NCBI RefSeq assembly: GCF_000967725.1
Contig: NZ_JXYE01000002.1
Span: 1,488,001-1,552,000 of the forward strand
Direction: 5' to 3'
DNA: 64,000 bases
Source: Loktanella sp. S4079
GTDB lineage: Bacteria > Pseudomonadota > Alphaproteobacteria > Rhodobacterales > Rhodobacteraceae
Shown piece by piece: positions 7,833 through 17,206 of this stretch (the stretch's first letter is position 1; each line of letters opens with the position of its first letter). The notes under the pieces were generated by a model, which was not told where the DNA came from, did no database searches, and saw only the letters and a list, made by a program, of their open reading frames with translations. A program made the translations under genes and the position numbers.

Positions 7833-9856
7833 CCAGCAGCTGCCAGCCCGCGCCCCTTGAGCAAGGCATCAACGCCTGGCAATCGCCCACGAAACGCTGT
7901 GTAAAGCTCAGCCGCATCGACAGAACCGCCAGACGAAAGCACCGTTTCCTCTAGGCGTTTTGCTGTTTCGGCATCGAACGGATCGCCGGCCTCTTCAAAG
8001 GCTTCGAATGCGTCTGCATCCATCACTTCGGACCACATGTAACTGTAGTAGCCGCATGAATAGCCGTCACCAGCAAAGACATGCGCAAAATGCGGTGTCG
8101 CGTGGCGCATCCCAATCGCATGCGGCATGCCAATGTCCGCAAGCACTTCGGCTTGTTTTTGCATCGGATCAGCCGGGGCAGCCCCGGTATGGAACGCCAA
8201 ATCAACCAACGCGGAGGCGACATATTCGACCGTTTGGAAACCCATGTCATAGGTCGCAGCACCCAGCATGCGATCCAACAGCTCTTTGGGCATCGGCTCT
8301 GAGGTTTCGGCATGGGTCGCAAACTGTGCCAGAACCTGTGGCACCTCTAACCAATGCTCATAAAGTTGGCTGGGCAGCTCCACGAAATCGCGAGCAACCG
8401 AAGTACCACTGATGCTTTCGTAGGTTACATCTGACAGCATCTGGTGCAACGCATGGCCAAATTCGTGGAACAAAGTCCGCGCATCATCGTAAGAGAGCAA
8501 CGCAGCTTGACCCTCTGCCGGTTTTGCAAAGTTACAGACGTTAATGACATGCGGGCGAATTTCACCATCTAGGCGCTGCTGTGACCGCATAGCAGAACAC
8601 CATGCACCTGACCGTTTAGAACCACGTGCAAAGTAGTCACCGATAAAGACGGCGATATGTTCACCGTCGCGCGTGACCTCCCACATGCGGACATCGGGGT
8701 GATACTTTGGGCCCTCAATTGGCGCGAACGCCAAACCAAAGAGCTTGCTTGCGCAATCGAAAGCCGCTTCGATCATGCGATCGAGTTGCAGATAGGGCTT
8801 AAGTTCTGCCTCATCCAAATCATGCAATTCTTTACGGCGCTTTTCGGAATAATAGCGCCAATCCCACGGTTCAAGTGGCCCATCCCAGCCGTCCGCATGG
8901 AGCATACGCTGCAACACCTGCGCGTCAGTTTCAGCAGCAGCCTTTGCCGGTTTCCAAACCCGCATCAGCAAATCACGAACGGCATCTGGCGTGCCCGCCA
9001 TTTCTGTCTCGAGCTTGAAATCGGCAAAGGTTTCATAGCCCAGCAGCTTGGCCCGTTTTTCGCGCAGCGCCAGTGTCTCTGCTGCGATACCTCGGTTATC
9101 CGTTTTACCGCCGTTCGCGCCGCGTGCAGCCCACGCCTGATAGGCACGCTCGCGCAGATCGCGCCGTTGAGAAAACTGTAGGAACGGAACAATCAAAGAG
9201 CGCGACAAGGTCACAACGGGACCGTCAGCACCCTTTTCAGTACCAGCAGCACGGGCGGTAGCGATGACAAAATCGGGCAGACCATCCAAATCCCCCTCGG
9301 CCAAGGGCATGAACCACTCGCGCTCATCAGCAAGCAGATTTTGGGTGAACTCGGTTCCCAAAACTGACAAACGTGATTTCGCTTCGCGCAATGCGATCGC
9401 TGCCTCGCCTTCAAGCAATGCCCCAGAACGGACAAACTGACGGCGGCTCAGCATCAGAACACGCTGCTGTTCATCCGTTAGATCCAACGCCTCACGCATC
9501 TGCCACAGCTCCTCGACACGCGCGAAAAGTTCCTTATTTTCTGCCACTTCAGAGGAATATGCGCTCAGCTTGGGTGCAAAATCACGCTGCAACGCTTCGC
9601 GCGCGGGGTTACTGTCCGCCCCGGCAAGGCTATAGAATGCACCTAAAACGCGACCTAGCGTTGCATCTGCCCGCTCCAATGCTTCGATCGTGTTGGCAAA
9701 ACTTGCAGGTTCTGAATTTGCTGCGATGGCGGCAATATTTGCGCGCGCCTCTGCGAGGGCGGCATCCACCGCTGGTGCGAAATCATCGTCTGAAATCAAA
9801 TCAAATGGCGGCAGGCCAAACGGGGTATCCCACACCGCAAGCAATGGATTGGTCAT
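7829..9856 (-). CDS. M3 family oligopeptidase (oligopeptidase A / Dcp-like)
   Basis: A 675-residue cytoplasmic zinc metallopeptidase. The HExxH zinc motif is in LFHEFGHALHQML at about residue 455, with the downstream third-ligand glutamate in YVASALVDLAFH-type sequence. This family degrades short peptides, including cleaved signal peptides. Length fits oligopeptidase A and peptidyl-dipeptidase Dcp (about 680). ATG 9856 (MTNPLLAVWDTPFGLP) is preceded by AAAGGAGAA; an in-frame extension to 9979 has no such site. The gene ends within the palindrome at 7807-7832. Confidence 0.9.
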   Translation of the reverse strand: MTNPLLAVWDTPFGLPPFDLISDDDFAPAVDAALAEARANIAAIAANSEPASFANTIEALERADATLGRVLGAFYSLAGADSNPAREALQRDFAPKLSAYSSEVAENKELFARVEELWQMREALDLTDEQQRVLMLSRRQFVRSGALLEGEAAIALREAKSRLSVLGTEFTQNLLADEREWFMPLAEGDLDGLPDFVIATARAAGTEKGADGPVVTLSRSLIVPFLQFSQRRDLRERAYQAWAARGANGGKTDNRGIAAETLALREKRAKLLGYETFADFKLETEMAGTPDAVRDLLMRVWKPAKAAAETDAQVLQRMLHADGWDGPLEPWDWRYYSEKRRKELHDLDEAELKPYLQLDRMIEAAFDCASKLFGLAFAPIEGPKYHPDVRMWEVTRDGEHIAVFIGDYFARGSKRSGAWCSAMRSQQRLDGEIRPHVINVCNFAKPAEGQAALLSYDDARTLFHEFGHALHQMLSDVTYESISGTSVARDFVELPSQLYEHWLEVPQVLAQFATHAETSEPMPKELLDRMLGAATYDMGFQTVEYVASALVDLAFHTGAAPADPMQKQAEVLADIGMPHAIGMRHATPHFAHVFAGDGYSCGYYSYMWSEVMDADAFEAFEEAGDPFDAETAKRLEETVLSSGGSVDAAELYTAFRGRLPGVDALLKGRGLAAAG

Positions 9857-9929
9857 TGTTATTCTCCTTTGGTCTACAGCTATGGTGCATTGATCTGATT
9901 TGCCAGAACCACCTGTCGGAATTATCCTA

Positions 9930-10727
9930 TCATCGGGCTGATCGGCTACGCATGCGCTGTTCAAACCTACGCAGCGCAATCGAAAGACTGATCGTCATGG
10001 TTAGATAAACCAGCGCAACCACATTATAGGTTTCGAAATAGCGAAAGTTGCCCGCGGCGGTAACCTTGCCCAGTTGGGTTACATCCGTCACGCCAAGCAC
10101 CGAAACAAGGCTCGAATCCTTGAGCATAGCAACGAAATCGTTGCCGAGCGGCGGCAAGATCATCCGCAATGCCTGTGGAAATACGATCAGGCGAAACACC
10201 TGCCAACGACTAAGTCCAAGGGCCTGCGCTGCCTCGATCTGTCCGGGATCGACAGACTGTAGACCTGCACGAAAAACCTCGGCCAAGAATGCTGCATAGG
10301 CAAAGGTGAGCGCGATAATTGCGCGCCACAACAAAGAAAAGTCGCGTGTCCGTATGCCGTCAAACCCGACAAGCGCAGCAAACCAATTCCACAACGAGAC
10401 CAACGCCGGGGCCAATACAAATGCGACATACAGCAACAAAACGATGATCGGTATCCCGCGCATCACTTCGATGTAAAACCGCGCGCATTGCCGCAAAATG
10501 ATAGAACGCGACAACCCTGCCAAAGCAAGCCCAAGCCCCAATAGGCACGCCATACTATACGCGATCACAGTAACGTAAAGCGTGACCCAGATCCCCTTAC
10601 TCAGCGTCGTCAGAACCTTAGCGTAGGTGCCGTTGGTGATCACCAACCCAAAAAGATAGAGGCCAATCGCGACAACCGCGACCAGCCAATATGGAAAATC
10701 AGGTTTTGAAGATTGGTTAGGATGCAA
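9930..10727 (-). CDS. Polar amino acid ABC transporter permease
   Basis: A 265-residue HisM-type permease with about five or six membrane segments. The conserved cytoplasmic EAA loop reads EAAQALGLSRWQVFRLIVFPQALR (about residues 190-213, shown here in part) and contacts the ATPase. It starts 17 bp after the end of the binding-protein gene and is clearly its partner. No ATP-binding subunit gene is adjacent on either side, so the transporter must use an ATPase encoded elsewhere. Substrate class (polar amino acid) is from family membership. Confidence 0.88.
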   Translation of the reverse strand: MHPNQSSKPDFPYWLVAVVAIGLYLFGLVITNGTYAKVLTTLSKGIWVTLYVTVIAYSMACLLGLGLALAGLSRSIILRQCARFYIEVMRGIPIIVLLLYVAFVLAPALVSLWNWFAALVGFDGIRTRDFSLLWRAIIALTFAYAAFLAEVFRAGLQSVDPGQIEAAQALGLSRWQVFRLIVFPQALRMILPPLGNDFVAMLKDSSLVSVLGVTDVTQLGKVTAAGNFRYFETYNVVALVYLTMTISLSIALRRFEQRMRSRSAR

Positions 10728-10744
10728 GCCGTTCCGCCTTGGTT

Positions 10745-11527
10745 CTATTCACCCAGTTTATATTCAAGAAACCACCGTGTGTTCAGTGCATCTATTGTAC
10801 CGTCGGAACGCATCTCAGCAATCGCCGCATTGATTGGTGCCACCAGATCAGAGCCTTTGGGAAAGATGAAGCCGAAATCCTCGGTCCCGAGCTTTTCTCC
10901 CACAACCTTGAGCGCACCATCAGAAGCTTCGACATAGCCGTTACCGGCGGTGCCATCGGTCAAAACCAGATCGACATCACCAACGCGCAAGGCCTGCACA
11001 GTCGCGCCAAAAGTCTCCATTAGTTGGATACGTGGGTTTGCCTCGTTTCCATCTAGCACATCATACACCCCCACATAGAACGGGGTTGTGCCGGGCTGGG
11101 CGGCCATCAGCAAATCTTCGTTTGCGGCAAATTCTTGCGCGGTCGCAAAGCGATCTTCGTCACCGCGTACCAGCATCACCATCTCAGAGGTCATGTAGCT
11201 GTCTGAAAAATCAACGATTTCAGCGCGATCTTCGCGGATGGTAATTCCTGTCATGCCCATATCGAACTGCGCCTCTGACACCGCAGGTATCATCGCGTCC
11301 CAACTGATGTTCTCATAGGTGACAGTGGCATTCAGACGGGTCGCAATTTCGGCCATCGCATCATATTCCCAACCAACGGCCTGCCCTTGCGCATCAATGA
11401 ACTGGAGCGGCGGATAGGCGTTCTCGGTCACGACAACGATTTCGCGACCTTCTAGGTCAGGCAGGGTGCTTTGGGCGGTCGCAGCGGTGGCGCAAAACGC
11501 GGCGGCAATAAAGACAAAGGCTTTCAT
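10745..11527 (-). CDS. Amino acid ABC transporter substrate-binding protein
   Basis: A 260-residue periplasmic binding protein (SBP family 3). A signal peptide [20 protein letters not shown] is followed by the typical [33 protein letters not shown] opening (residues about 29-61, given in part), the [13 protein letters not shown] segment and [14 protein letters not shown]. It delivers a polar amino acid to the permease encoded immediately downstream. Which amino acid cannot be read from the sequence. Confidence 0.88.
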   Translation of the reverse strand: MKAFVFIAAAFCATAATAQSTLPDLEGREIVVVTENAYPPLQFIDAQGQAVGWEYDAMAEIATRLNATVTYENISWDAMIPAVSEAQFDMGMTGITIREDRAEIVDFSDSYMTSEMVMLVRGDEDRFATAQEFAANEDLLMAAQPGTTPFYVGVYDVLDGNEANPRIQLMETFGATVQALRVGDVDLVLTDGTAGNGYVEASDGALKVVGEKLGTEDFGFIFPKGSDLVAPINAAIAEMRSDGTIDALNTRWFLEYKLGE

Positions 11528-11575
11528 GATAATCCCCTCAAATTGAACTATCCCCAGAGCCTAAGTCTCGCATCG

Positions 11576-12625
11576 CTAAGACTGCAAGCCCCGGCCGCCA
11601 CAAACCGTACAATCTTGCCTTGGCTTTAGGGTTATCGTCCGCGTCTGCGCATAAAGCGCATCATAAATTAGCATCCGCCCGCGCAGCCCTTCGCCCGCGC
11701 CGGTGATCAGCTTAACCGCCTCAACGGCCATCATTGAACCGATCACGCCGGGCAGCGGGCCGACAACGCCAGCTTCGGCACAACTTGGCACCAGTTCAGC
11801 GTCCGGCGCTGTTGGGAAAACACAAGCATAACAAGGTCCCCCATGCGCCGGGTCATAGATCGAAATCTGCCCTTCCCACTGTGTCAAAGCCGCTGCGATA
11901 AGTGGTTTTTGCGTCGCGATGGCTGTCTCATTCACAAGGTACCGGGTTTCAAAATTGTCAGTGCCGTCCAAGACCAGATCATATTCAGCGAATAGATCCG
12001 TCGCGATGTCGGCCGTGAGGCGACGTTGATAAGGTTTCACTGTGATAAATGGGTTCTGGGCACGCATCGCCTCGGCTGCGGAATGGACTTTGGCATCACC
12101 GATGCTCTGATCGCGATGAATCACCTGACGCTGTAGGTTTGTGTTTTCAACCACATCATCATCAATGACCCCAATCGTGCCGACACCCGCAGCAGCAAGA
12201 TATTGCAGCGCGGGCGCACCCAATCCCCCTGCTCCAATCACCAAGACAGAGGCGTCGCGTAGCGCTTTTTGTCCCGGCCCGCCGATTTCACGCAAAATGA
12301 TATGACGTGCATAGCGGTTTATCTCGGTCTCGGAAAAATTGGTTGAGGGCTGTCGCGCCGCATCAACGGCATGGGCACGCTGGCGCATACGCCCAAGAAC
12401 ATTGCGATAGCCCGCGACTAACCCGCCAAAAACTACAAGCATGACCCAAAAGCGGGCATCACCACCAGTTGCCATGCGTAATGCGTGCCCATCGGGCAGA
12501 ACAAGATGCCCTAAAATGACTGCCCCGATTAGCAGCGCCAGCATTGTCCACCGCGCCCGCGACGGTGCGCCCATGATCAACCCAATCCCCCAAAGGGCGG
12601 CCGCCATCGCGCCAACCATAATCAT
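11576..12625 (-). CDS. moeB: MoeB/HesA/ThiF-type adenylyltransferase with membrane N-terminus
   Basis: A 349-residue E1-like enzyme. Residues 1-85 form three hydrophobic segments (including [19 protein letters not shown] and [16 protein letters not shown]), unusual for MoeB of enteric bacteria but seen in Rhodobacteraceae. From about 105 on it is a complete adenylyltransferase: [17 protein letters not shown], the nucleotide loop [40 protein letters not shown], and zinc cysteines in CYACVFP and CTVCGGRG. It adenylates the C-terminus of MoaD (molybdopterin synthase) or ThiS. It shares 4 bp with dut upstream, so moeB, dut and coaBC form one operon. Confidence 0.85.
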   Translation of the reverse strand: MIMVGAMAAALWGIGLIMGAPSRARWTMLALLIGAVILGHLVLPDGHALRMATGGDARFWVMLVVFGGLVAGYRNVLGRMRQRAHAVDAARQPSTNFSETEINRYARHIILREIGGPGQKALRDASVLVIGAGGLGAPALQYLAAAGVGTIGVIDDDVVENTNLQRQVIHRDQSIGDAKVHSAAEAMRAQNPFITVKPYQRRLTADIATDLFAEYDLVLDGTDNFETRYLVNETAIATQKPLIAAALTQWEGQISIYDPAHGGPCYACVFPTAPDAELVPSCAEAGVVGPLPGVIGSMMAVEAVKLITGAGEGLRGRMLIYDALYAQTRTITLKPRQDCTVCGGRGLQS

Positions 12626-13077
12626 AGGCCGGTCGACCCAAATCCACCCGCACCACGCGTTGTGCTATCCAGCGACCCAACTGGTCGAAACTGTGCTTGG
12701 ACAACTGGCGCAATCACCATCTGCGCAATTCGCATGCCATGCTCAATCGTGAAATAATCCTGCCCCCAATTGATCATGATAATCCCTATCGGCCCGCGAT
12801 AGTCGCTATCGATGGTGCCCGGACTATTCACAAGCCCGATCCCCTGCTTAAGCGCGAGCCCCGAACGCGGGCGGATTTGCACTTCGAAACCTTGCGGAAT
12901 TGCCATTCGTAGCCCCGTAGGCACCAAGACGCGTCGCCCGGGCGGCAATTCAATCGCGCGTTTATCCGGTAGATTTGCACGCAAATCAGCGCCCGCAGCG
13001 CCAGAGGTTTCATAGCGCGGCAAACCAAGGCCCACATCGGCCCCTTCATCCCATTGGATCGCAATTTCTGGTGTCAC
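12622..13077 (-). CDS. dut: dUTP diphosphatase
   Basis: A 151-residue trimeric dUTPase. All five family motifs can be seen, including [38 protein letters not shown] and the C-terminal [10 protein letters not shown] arm that closes over the active site. It converts dUTP to dUMP and pyrophosphate, keeping uracil out of DNA and feeding dTMP synthesis. Both ends overlap neighbours by 4 bp (coaBC upstream, moeB downstream). dut next to coaBC is a common bacterial arrangement. Confidence 0.95.
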   Translation of the reverse strand: MTPEIAIQWDEGADVGLGLPRYETSGAAGADLRANLPDKRAIELPPGRRVLVPTGLRMAIPQGFEVQIRPRSGLALKQGIGLVNSPGTIDSDYRGPIGIIMINWGQDYFTIEHGMRIAQMVIAPVVQAQFRPVGSLDSTTRGAGGFGSTGL

Positions 13078-14267
13078 GTGATCGCCTTTGCAATGCGCTG
13101 CGCAAGTTCTTTTGCGGTTTCGTATTTTGACATGCGCGGCCAGTCCTCGGCCCCGCTATCGGTAATCAAGGTCACGTCGTTTTCAGTGCCCCCCATGATC
13201 CCAGTGGATGGGGAAACATCGTTCGCGACGATCCAATCGCAACCTTTGCGCAACCGTTTCGCCGTGGCGTTTGCGATCACGTCGTCCGTTTCAGCAGCAA
13301 ATCCCACTACCAGCGCCGGACGCCCAGCGCCAAGCTGCGAAATCGTCGCCAATATGTCGGGGTTCTCTGCAAATTCGAGCCTGGGCAGGCCCGCTTTATC
13401 CTTTTTGATTTTGCTATCACCTGCGTTGGCCACGTGCCAATCCGCAACAGCCGCAGCAAACACAGCCGCGTCAGCAGGCGGCGCGTCGAGAACGGCGTCA
13501 AGCATTTGCTTGGCCGTGGTCACGGGCAGGACACGCACGCCCGCAGGCGGCGGCACATCAGCCGGACCAGTGACAAAGGTCACATCAGCACCCAACGCAG
13601 CAAGCGCCTGCGCAATTGCAGTGCCCTGTGCACCAGATGATCGGTTCGCAATATAACGCACCGGGTCAATCGGTTCGTGGGTTGGGCCAGAGGTCACCAA
13701 GATATGCTTTCCCTTCAGCGGCCCATCGCCCAACACCCGATCAATCGCAGCAATAATATCAGGCGTTTCCGCCAAGCGGCCCGGACCAAACTCTCCGCAG
13801 GCCATGGCACCGTCATCAGGACCGACTACGAAAATGCCGTCTTTCTTTAGGGTCGCTAGGTTGCGCTGGGTGGCCGGATGTTCCCACATCCGGACATTCA
13901 TCGATGGCGCAACAAGCACGGGCTTGTCTGTCGCGAGCAACAAAGTAGACGCCAGATCATTCGCCAAGCCCTGCGCCATTTTCGCCATCAAATCTGCCGT
14001 CGCGGGCGCGACAACAATCAGATCAGCCGCGCGCGACAATTCGATATGGCCCATTTCGGCCTCGTCTGTGAGGTCAAAGAGATCCTGATACACTTTGCTA
14101 GCAGCAAGCGCCGAAAGGCTTAGTGGCGTCACGAACTCTGCCCCTGCTTTGGTCAGCACGGGGGTCACCTGTACACCTTGTTCACGCAATCGCCGCAGCA
14201 GGTCCAACGATTTAAACGCGGCCACCCCGCCGCCCACGATGAGCAGAATATGTTTGTTCGCCAGCAT
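13074..14267 (-). CDS. coaBC: Bifunctional phosphopantothenoylcysteine decarboxylase/phosphopantothenate-cysteine ligase
   Basis: A 397-residue bifunctional coenzyme A biosynthesis enzyme. The N-terminal CoaC flavoprotein half (residues 1-180) has [20 protein letters not shown], the active-site histidine region [19 protein letters not shown] and the [16 protein letters not shown] segment. The C-terminal CoaB half has [20 protein letters not shown] and the KIKKDK motif. It joins cysteine to 4'-phosphopantothenate and then decarboxylates the product. First gene of the coaBC-dut-moeB operon. Confidence 0.95.
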   Translation of the reverse strand: MLANKHILLIVGGGVAAFKSLDLLRRLREQGVQVTPVLTKAGAEFVTPLSLSALAASKVYQDLFDLTDEAEMGHIELSRAADLIVVAPATADLMAKMAQGLANDLASTLLLATDKPVLVAPSMNVRMWEHPATQRNLATLKKDGIFVVGPDDGAMACGEFGPGRLAETPDIIAAIDRVLGDGPLKGKHILVTSGPTHEPIDPVRYIANRSSGAQGTAIAQALAALGADVTFVTGPADVPPPAGVRVLPVTTAKQMLDAVLDAPPADAAVFAAAVADWHVANAGDSKIKKDKAGLPRLEFAENPDILATISQLGAGRPALVVGFAAETDDVIANATAKRLRKGCDWIVANDVSPSTGIMGGTENDVTLITDSGAEDWPRMSKYETAKELAQRIAKAIT

Positions 14268-14334
14268 TTGCTGTCTCCGGTATTTCGTTGTCGTGAACTT
14301 AGGTCAGTTCACACCGGAAAGACAACAACACCCA

Positions 14335-15213
14335 TCAAGCAAAGAAAGACTGCACATCCGCATTCTGGCTTTCCAGGCTTTTGCGCATTTTGCCAAATGC
14401 TGCTGCCTCAAGCTGACGGACCCTTTCTTTTGAAAGGCCCATTTCAGCCCCTAAGCTTTCTAATGTGCGTGGGTCGTCACGCATTTTACGTTCTTGCACG
14501 ATGAACTGTTCGCGATCGTTCAGCCCGCTTAGCGCAGTTGTTAGCCATTGTTTAAGCGTCTCAACATCGTGGTTGTTCGCGACCGTCTCGGCCGCTTGCG
14601 GGCTGTCATCTTCGAGTGCGTCGATCCATTCTCGACCTTCGTCCTCGGTCGATTGCGTGGCGTTCAGCGAATAATCGGCGCCCGACAAACGCCCATCCAT
14701 CATCTCAACATCATGCACAGGTACGCCTAACTCGGACGCGACTAAAGCATGCAATTCATGCGTTGGAATGCGCCGTCCTTGGGCTGCGGCCTCGCGCTCG
14801 ATCCCGGCCTGTACGCGTCGCATATTAAAAAACAGCGATTTTTGCGACGATGTCGAACCGGTCCGTACCAGCGACCAGTTTCGCATGACGTATTCTTGGA
14901 CTGACGCCTTAATCCACCAGACAGCGTAGGTCGAAAAGCGTACACCGCGGTCGGGGTCAAATTTATCGGCGGCTTTCATCAGTCCTACCGACGCCTCTTG
15001 GATCAGGTCGTTCATGGGGGCACCATAACGTTTGAACTTGGCCGCCATTGATATCGCGAGCCGCATGTATGCGGTCGTCAAACGATGCAGCGCTTGCTCA
15101 TCCCGATTGTCTCGCCATGCATAGGCCAGTGCCAATTCGGTTTCGGCGTCCAACATCTCGGCCTTCATGGCATTGCGCGAGAATTTAAAGTCCGTCCCTT
15201 CGGTGTTGCTCAT
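14335..15213 (-). CDS. rpoH2: RNA polymerase sigma-32 family factor (RpoHII type)
   Basis: A 292-residue sigma factor. Region 2 contains YMRLAISMAAKFKRYGAPMNDLIQEA and FDPDRGVRFSTYAVWWIKASVQEYVMRN; the RpoH box is present as SQKSLFFNMRR; region 4 ends ERVRQLEAAAFGKMRKSL. Length and these sequences fit the second RpoH of Rhodobacterales, which in Rhodobacter sphaeroides serves the photooxidative/singlet oxygen stress response. Assignment to RpoHII rather than RpoHI is inference. ATG 15213 (MSNTEGTDFKF) follows GGAGGAG at proper spacing. It is divergent from cobU. Confidence 0.85.
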   Translation of the reverse strand: MSNTEGTDFKFSRNAMKAEMLDAETELALAYAWRDNRDEQALHRLTTAYMRLAISMAAKFKRYGAPMNDLIQEASVGLMKAADKFDPDRGVRFSTYAVWWIKASVQEYVMRNWSLVRTGSTSSQKSLFFNMRRVQAGIEREAAAQGRRIPTHELHALVASELGVPVHDVEMMDGRLSGADYSLNATQSTEDEGREWIDALEDDSPQAAETVANNHDVETLKQWLTTALSGLNDREQFIVQERKMRDDPRTLESLGAEMGLSKERVRQLEAAAFGKMRKSLESQNADVQSFFA

Positions 15214-15310
15214 TATACCGCTCCTCCGGTGGTTGGGCAGCATTAACTTTGCTGTGTAATTGGTGTACGCACGCAACCAACGCTTTGGATCAATAAAAGG
15301 TTTCACCCAG

Positions 15311-15832
15311 ATGCTGCCTCAACTCTCTCTTGTTCTGGGCGGTGCGGCCTCAGGCAAGTCCGCCTACGCGGAAAATCTGGTGCTGCAGTCCGGGCGCAAA
15401 CCGGTCTACATCGCGACAGCCCAAGTGTTTGACGATGAGATGGCCCAGAAAGTCACACGCCATCAACTGCAGCGCGGGAACCTGTGGCAAACCTACGAAG
15501 TACCCTACAATGTCGCCGACACATTGGATCAATTTGACGCTGAATCAGCGGTTCTGATTGACTGTGCGACGCTTTGGTTAACGAACATCATTCTGGATGA
15601 CCGCGACCTTGCACAAGAGACCAACGATCTGCTTGCAGCTCTTGGCCGCTGCAAAGCCCCGGTCGTCGTCGTGTCAAACGAAACCGGACAGGGGATTGTT
15701 CCTGAAAATGCGCTCGCAAGGAAATTTCGCAATGCGCAGGGTACGTTGAACCAGCAAATCGCTTCGCGAGCGGAATTTGTCGTGGCGATTATGGCGGGGC
15801 TGCCTATGGCGCTCAAAGGACAAGTGCCATGA
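15311..15832 (+). CDS. cobU: Adenosylcobinamide kinase/adenosylcobinamide-phosphate guanylyltransferase
   Basis: A 173-residue bifunctional enzyme of cobalamin nucleotide-loop assembly. The P-loop is LGGAASGKSAYAE (residues 9-21), ATAQVFDDEM holds the second conserved segment, and VSNETGQGIVPENALARKFR matches the C-terminal CobU signature. It phosphorylates adenosylcobinamide and then adds GMP. ATG 15311 follows AAAAGG; the longer frame from 15260 would run into the rpoH2 promoter region. It overlaps the phosphatase gene by 4 bp. Confidence 0.9.
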   Translation: MLPQLSLVLGGAASGKSAYAENLVLQSGRKPVYIATAQVFDDEMAQKVTRHQLQRGNLWQTYEVPYNVADTLDQFDAESAVLIDCATLWLTNIILDDRDLAQETNDLLAALGRCKAPVVVVSNETGQGIVPENALARKFRNAQGTLNQQIASRAEFVVAIMAGLPMALKGQVP

Positions 15833-16407
15833 CTCGGTTCTGGTGGGTCAGACATGGGCCAACCCATGAAAACAACTTTGTCGGCTGGCGTGACGTGCCT
15901 GCCGATCTATCCGATACCGCGCTCATTAGACGCGTGGCCGACTATCTACCCGCCAATGCTGTGGTCATTTCGTCTGATTTGATCCGCGCCTCGACAACTG
16001 CGGATGCGATTGGCGGTGACAGGCACAGACTGGCGGATCATCAAGACCTGCGCGAATTTAACTTTGGCGATTGGGATGGACTGCATTTCAAAGAAGTCTC
16101 TGCACGCGATCCAAAGCTGAGCCGCGATTTTTGGGAACGCCCCGGGGATTTGGCCGCACCCAATGGCGAAAGCTGGAACGCCGTCGCACACAGGGTTGGC
16201 GCGGTGGTCGATACGCTTTGCACCGATTTTGCCGGGCAAAATATCATCGTCGCCGCCCATTTCGGTGTCATTATGACGCAAATCCAACGGGCAACGCGCA
16301 GCACCGCCTACGAAGCCATGGGCCACCAGATTGACAACCTATCAGTCACTGACATGACCTTTGATGGCGACGGCTGGCAATTAGGTAAGGTCAATCACCT
16401 TCCGTGA
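15829..16407 (+). CDS. Histidine phosphatase family protein, possible alpha-ribazole phosphatase
   Basis: A 192-residue phosphoglycerate mutase-like phosphatase. The catalytic RHG motif is at residues 8-10 (FWWVRHGPTHEN), the partner arginine is in SSDLIRASTTAD, the acid in LREFNFGDWDGL, and the second histidine in IIVAAHFGVIM. ATG overlaps the cobU stop by 4 bp, so the two are translationally coupled. That context suggests CobC activity, removing the phosphate from alpha-ribazole phosphate or adenosylcobalamin phosphate. This role is inference; a housekeeping phosphatase is the alternative. Confidence 0.75.
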   Translation: MTRFWWVRHGPTHENNFVGWRDVPADLSDTALIRRVADYLPANAVVISSDLIRASTTADAIGGDRHRLADHQDLREFNFGDWDGLHFKEVSARDPKLSRDFWERPGDLAAPNGESWNAVAHRVGAVVDTLCTDFAGQNIIVAAHFGVIMTQIQRATRSTAYEAMGHQIDNLSVTDMTFDGDGWQLGKVNHLP

Positions 16408-16465
16408 TGGGCGTGCTCACATTTTATCGTTAGCCCGAAACCTTGGCCGCCGCTAAGGTTTGCCC

Positions 16466-17155
16466 ATGACATACAAACTTTATATCGGTGATCGCACCTT
16501 TAGCAGCTGGTCCTTGCGTGGCTGGCTCATGCTCGAAAAATTCGGGCTGGATTATGAAACCCACATGGTCGGGCTGTATTCTGGCACCTATCGACAAGAG
16601 CTGGCGCATCTTGCGCCCGCGCGCACCGTGCCCGCCATGCAAACGCCAGAAGGCTATGTATTAAGCGATAGCCTTGCCATGGCAGAAACACTGGTCGAGC
16701 GGCACCCCGATCTCAACCTCTATCCGCGTGATGGTGCGGCGCGCGCGCTTGCCCGGACGATCACACATGAAATGCACGCAAGTTTTATGCCCCTGCGCGA
16801 AGCTTGTCCCAATATGATCACACATGTCTGGGAAGGGTTTGAACCATCCGATGCGGTGCGCGCAGATTTGGCTCGTATCCAAGAGTTGTGGGCGCTGGCA
16901 CGCGCACGGCATGGTCAAAATGGACCATGGCTGTTCGGAGAGTATTCCCTCGCGGATGTTTTCTATGCCCCGGTCGCCTTGCGGATCACTGCGTTCGACT
17001 TGCCCGTTAGCGATGAAGCCCAAAGATATGTTGATGCCCACCTCGCAGATCCTGCGTTCCTGACGTGGCGCAAAGAATCCAAATCAGAGACTTATGATCC
17101 ATGGCCATATCCCATGGACCTAGGGCGGAAACCTTGGCCCGGAGATGTATCTTAA
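16466..17155 (+). CDS. Glutathione S-transferase family protein
   Basis: A 229-residue soluble protein with an N-terminal thioredoxin-fold domain (YKLYIGDRTFSSWSLRGWLML, where SSWS holds the likely catalytic serine) and an all-helical C-terminal domain with NGPWLFGEYSLADVFYAPV, the N-capping box region of GSTs. It would conjugate or reduce substrates with glutathione; none can be named. ATG 16466 is preferred over the TTG two codons earlier because of the AAGG spacing. The stop TAA overlaps a CtrA-like site that precedes comM. Confidence 0.85.
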   Translation: MTYKLYIGDRTFSSWSLRGWLMLEKFGLDYETHMVGLYSGTYRQELAHLAPARTVPAMQTPEGYVLSDSLAMAETLVERHPDLNLYPRDGAARALARTITHEMHASFMPLREACPNMITHVWEGFEPSDAVRADLARIQELWALARARHGQNGPWLFGEYSLADVFYAPVALRITAFDLPVSDEAQRYVDAHLADPAFLTWRKESKSETYDPWPYPMDLGRKPWPGDVS

Positions 17156-17190
17156 CCATTCGTAAACCACGACCACGTAACCGTTAACCA
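17152..17190 (+). promoter_or_regulatory. CtrA-like binding sites upstream of comM
   Basis: TTAACCATTCGTAAACC at 17152-17168 matches the alphaproteobacterial CtrA pattern TTAACCAT/TTAA-N7-TTAA with one base off in the second half-site. A second cluster, GTAACCGTTAACC, follows at 17178-17190. Both lie 17-55 bp ahead of the comM start. comM and other competence/recombination genes are reported CtrA targets in Rhodobacteraceae that make gene transfer agents. The assignment is by eye. Confidence 0.5.
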
Positions 17191-17206
17191 AAAGCGGAGC
17201 GTGCAG

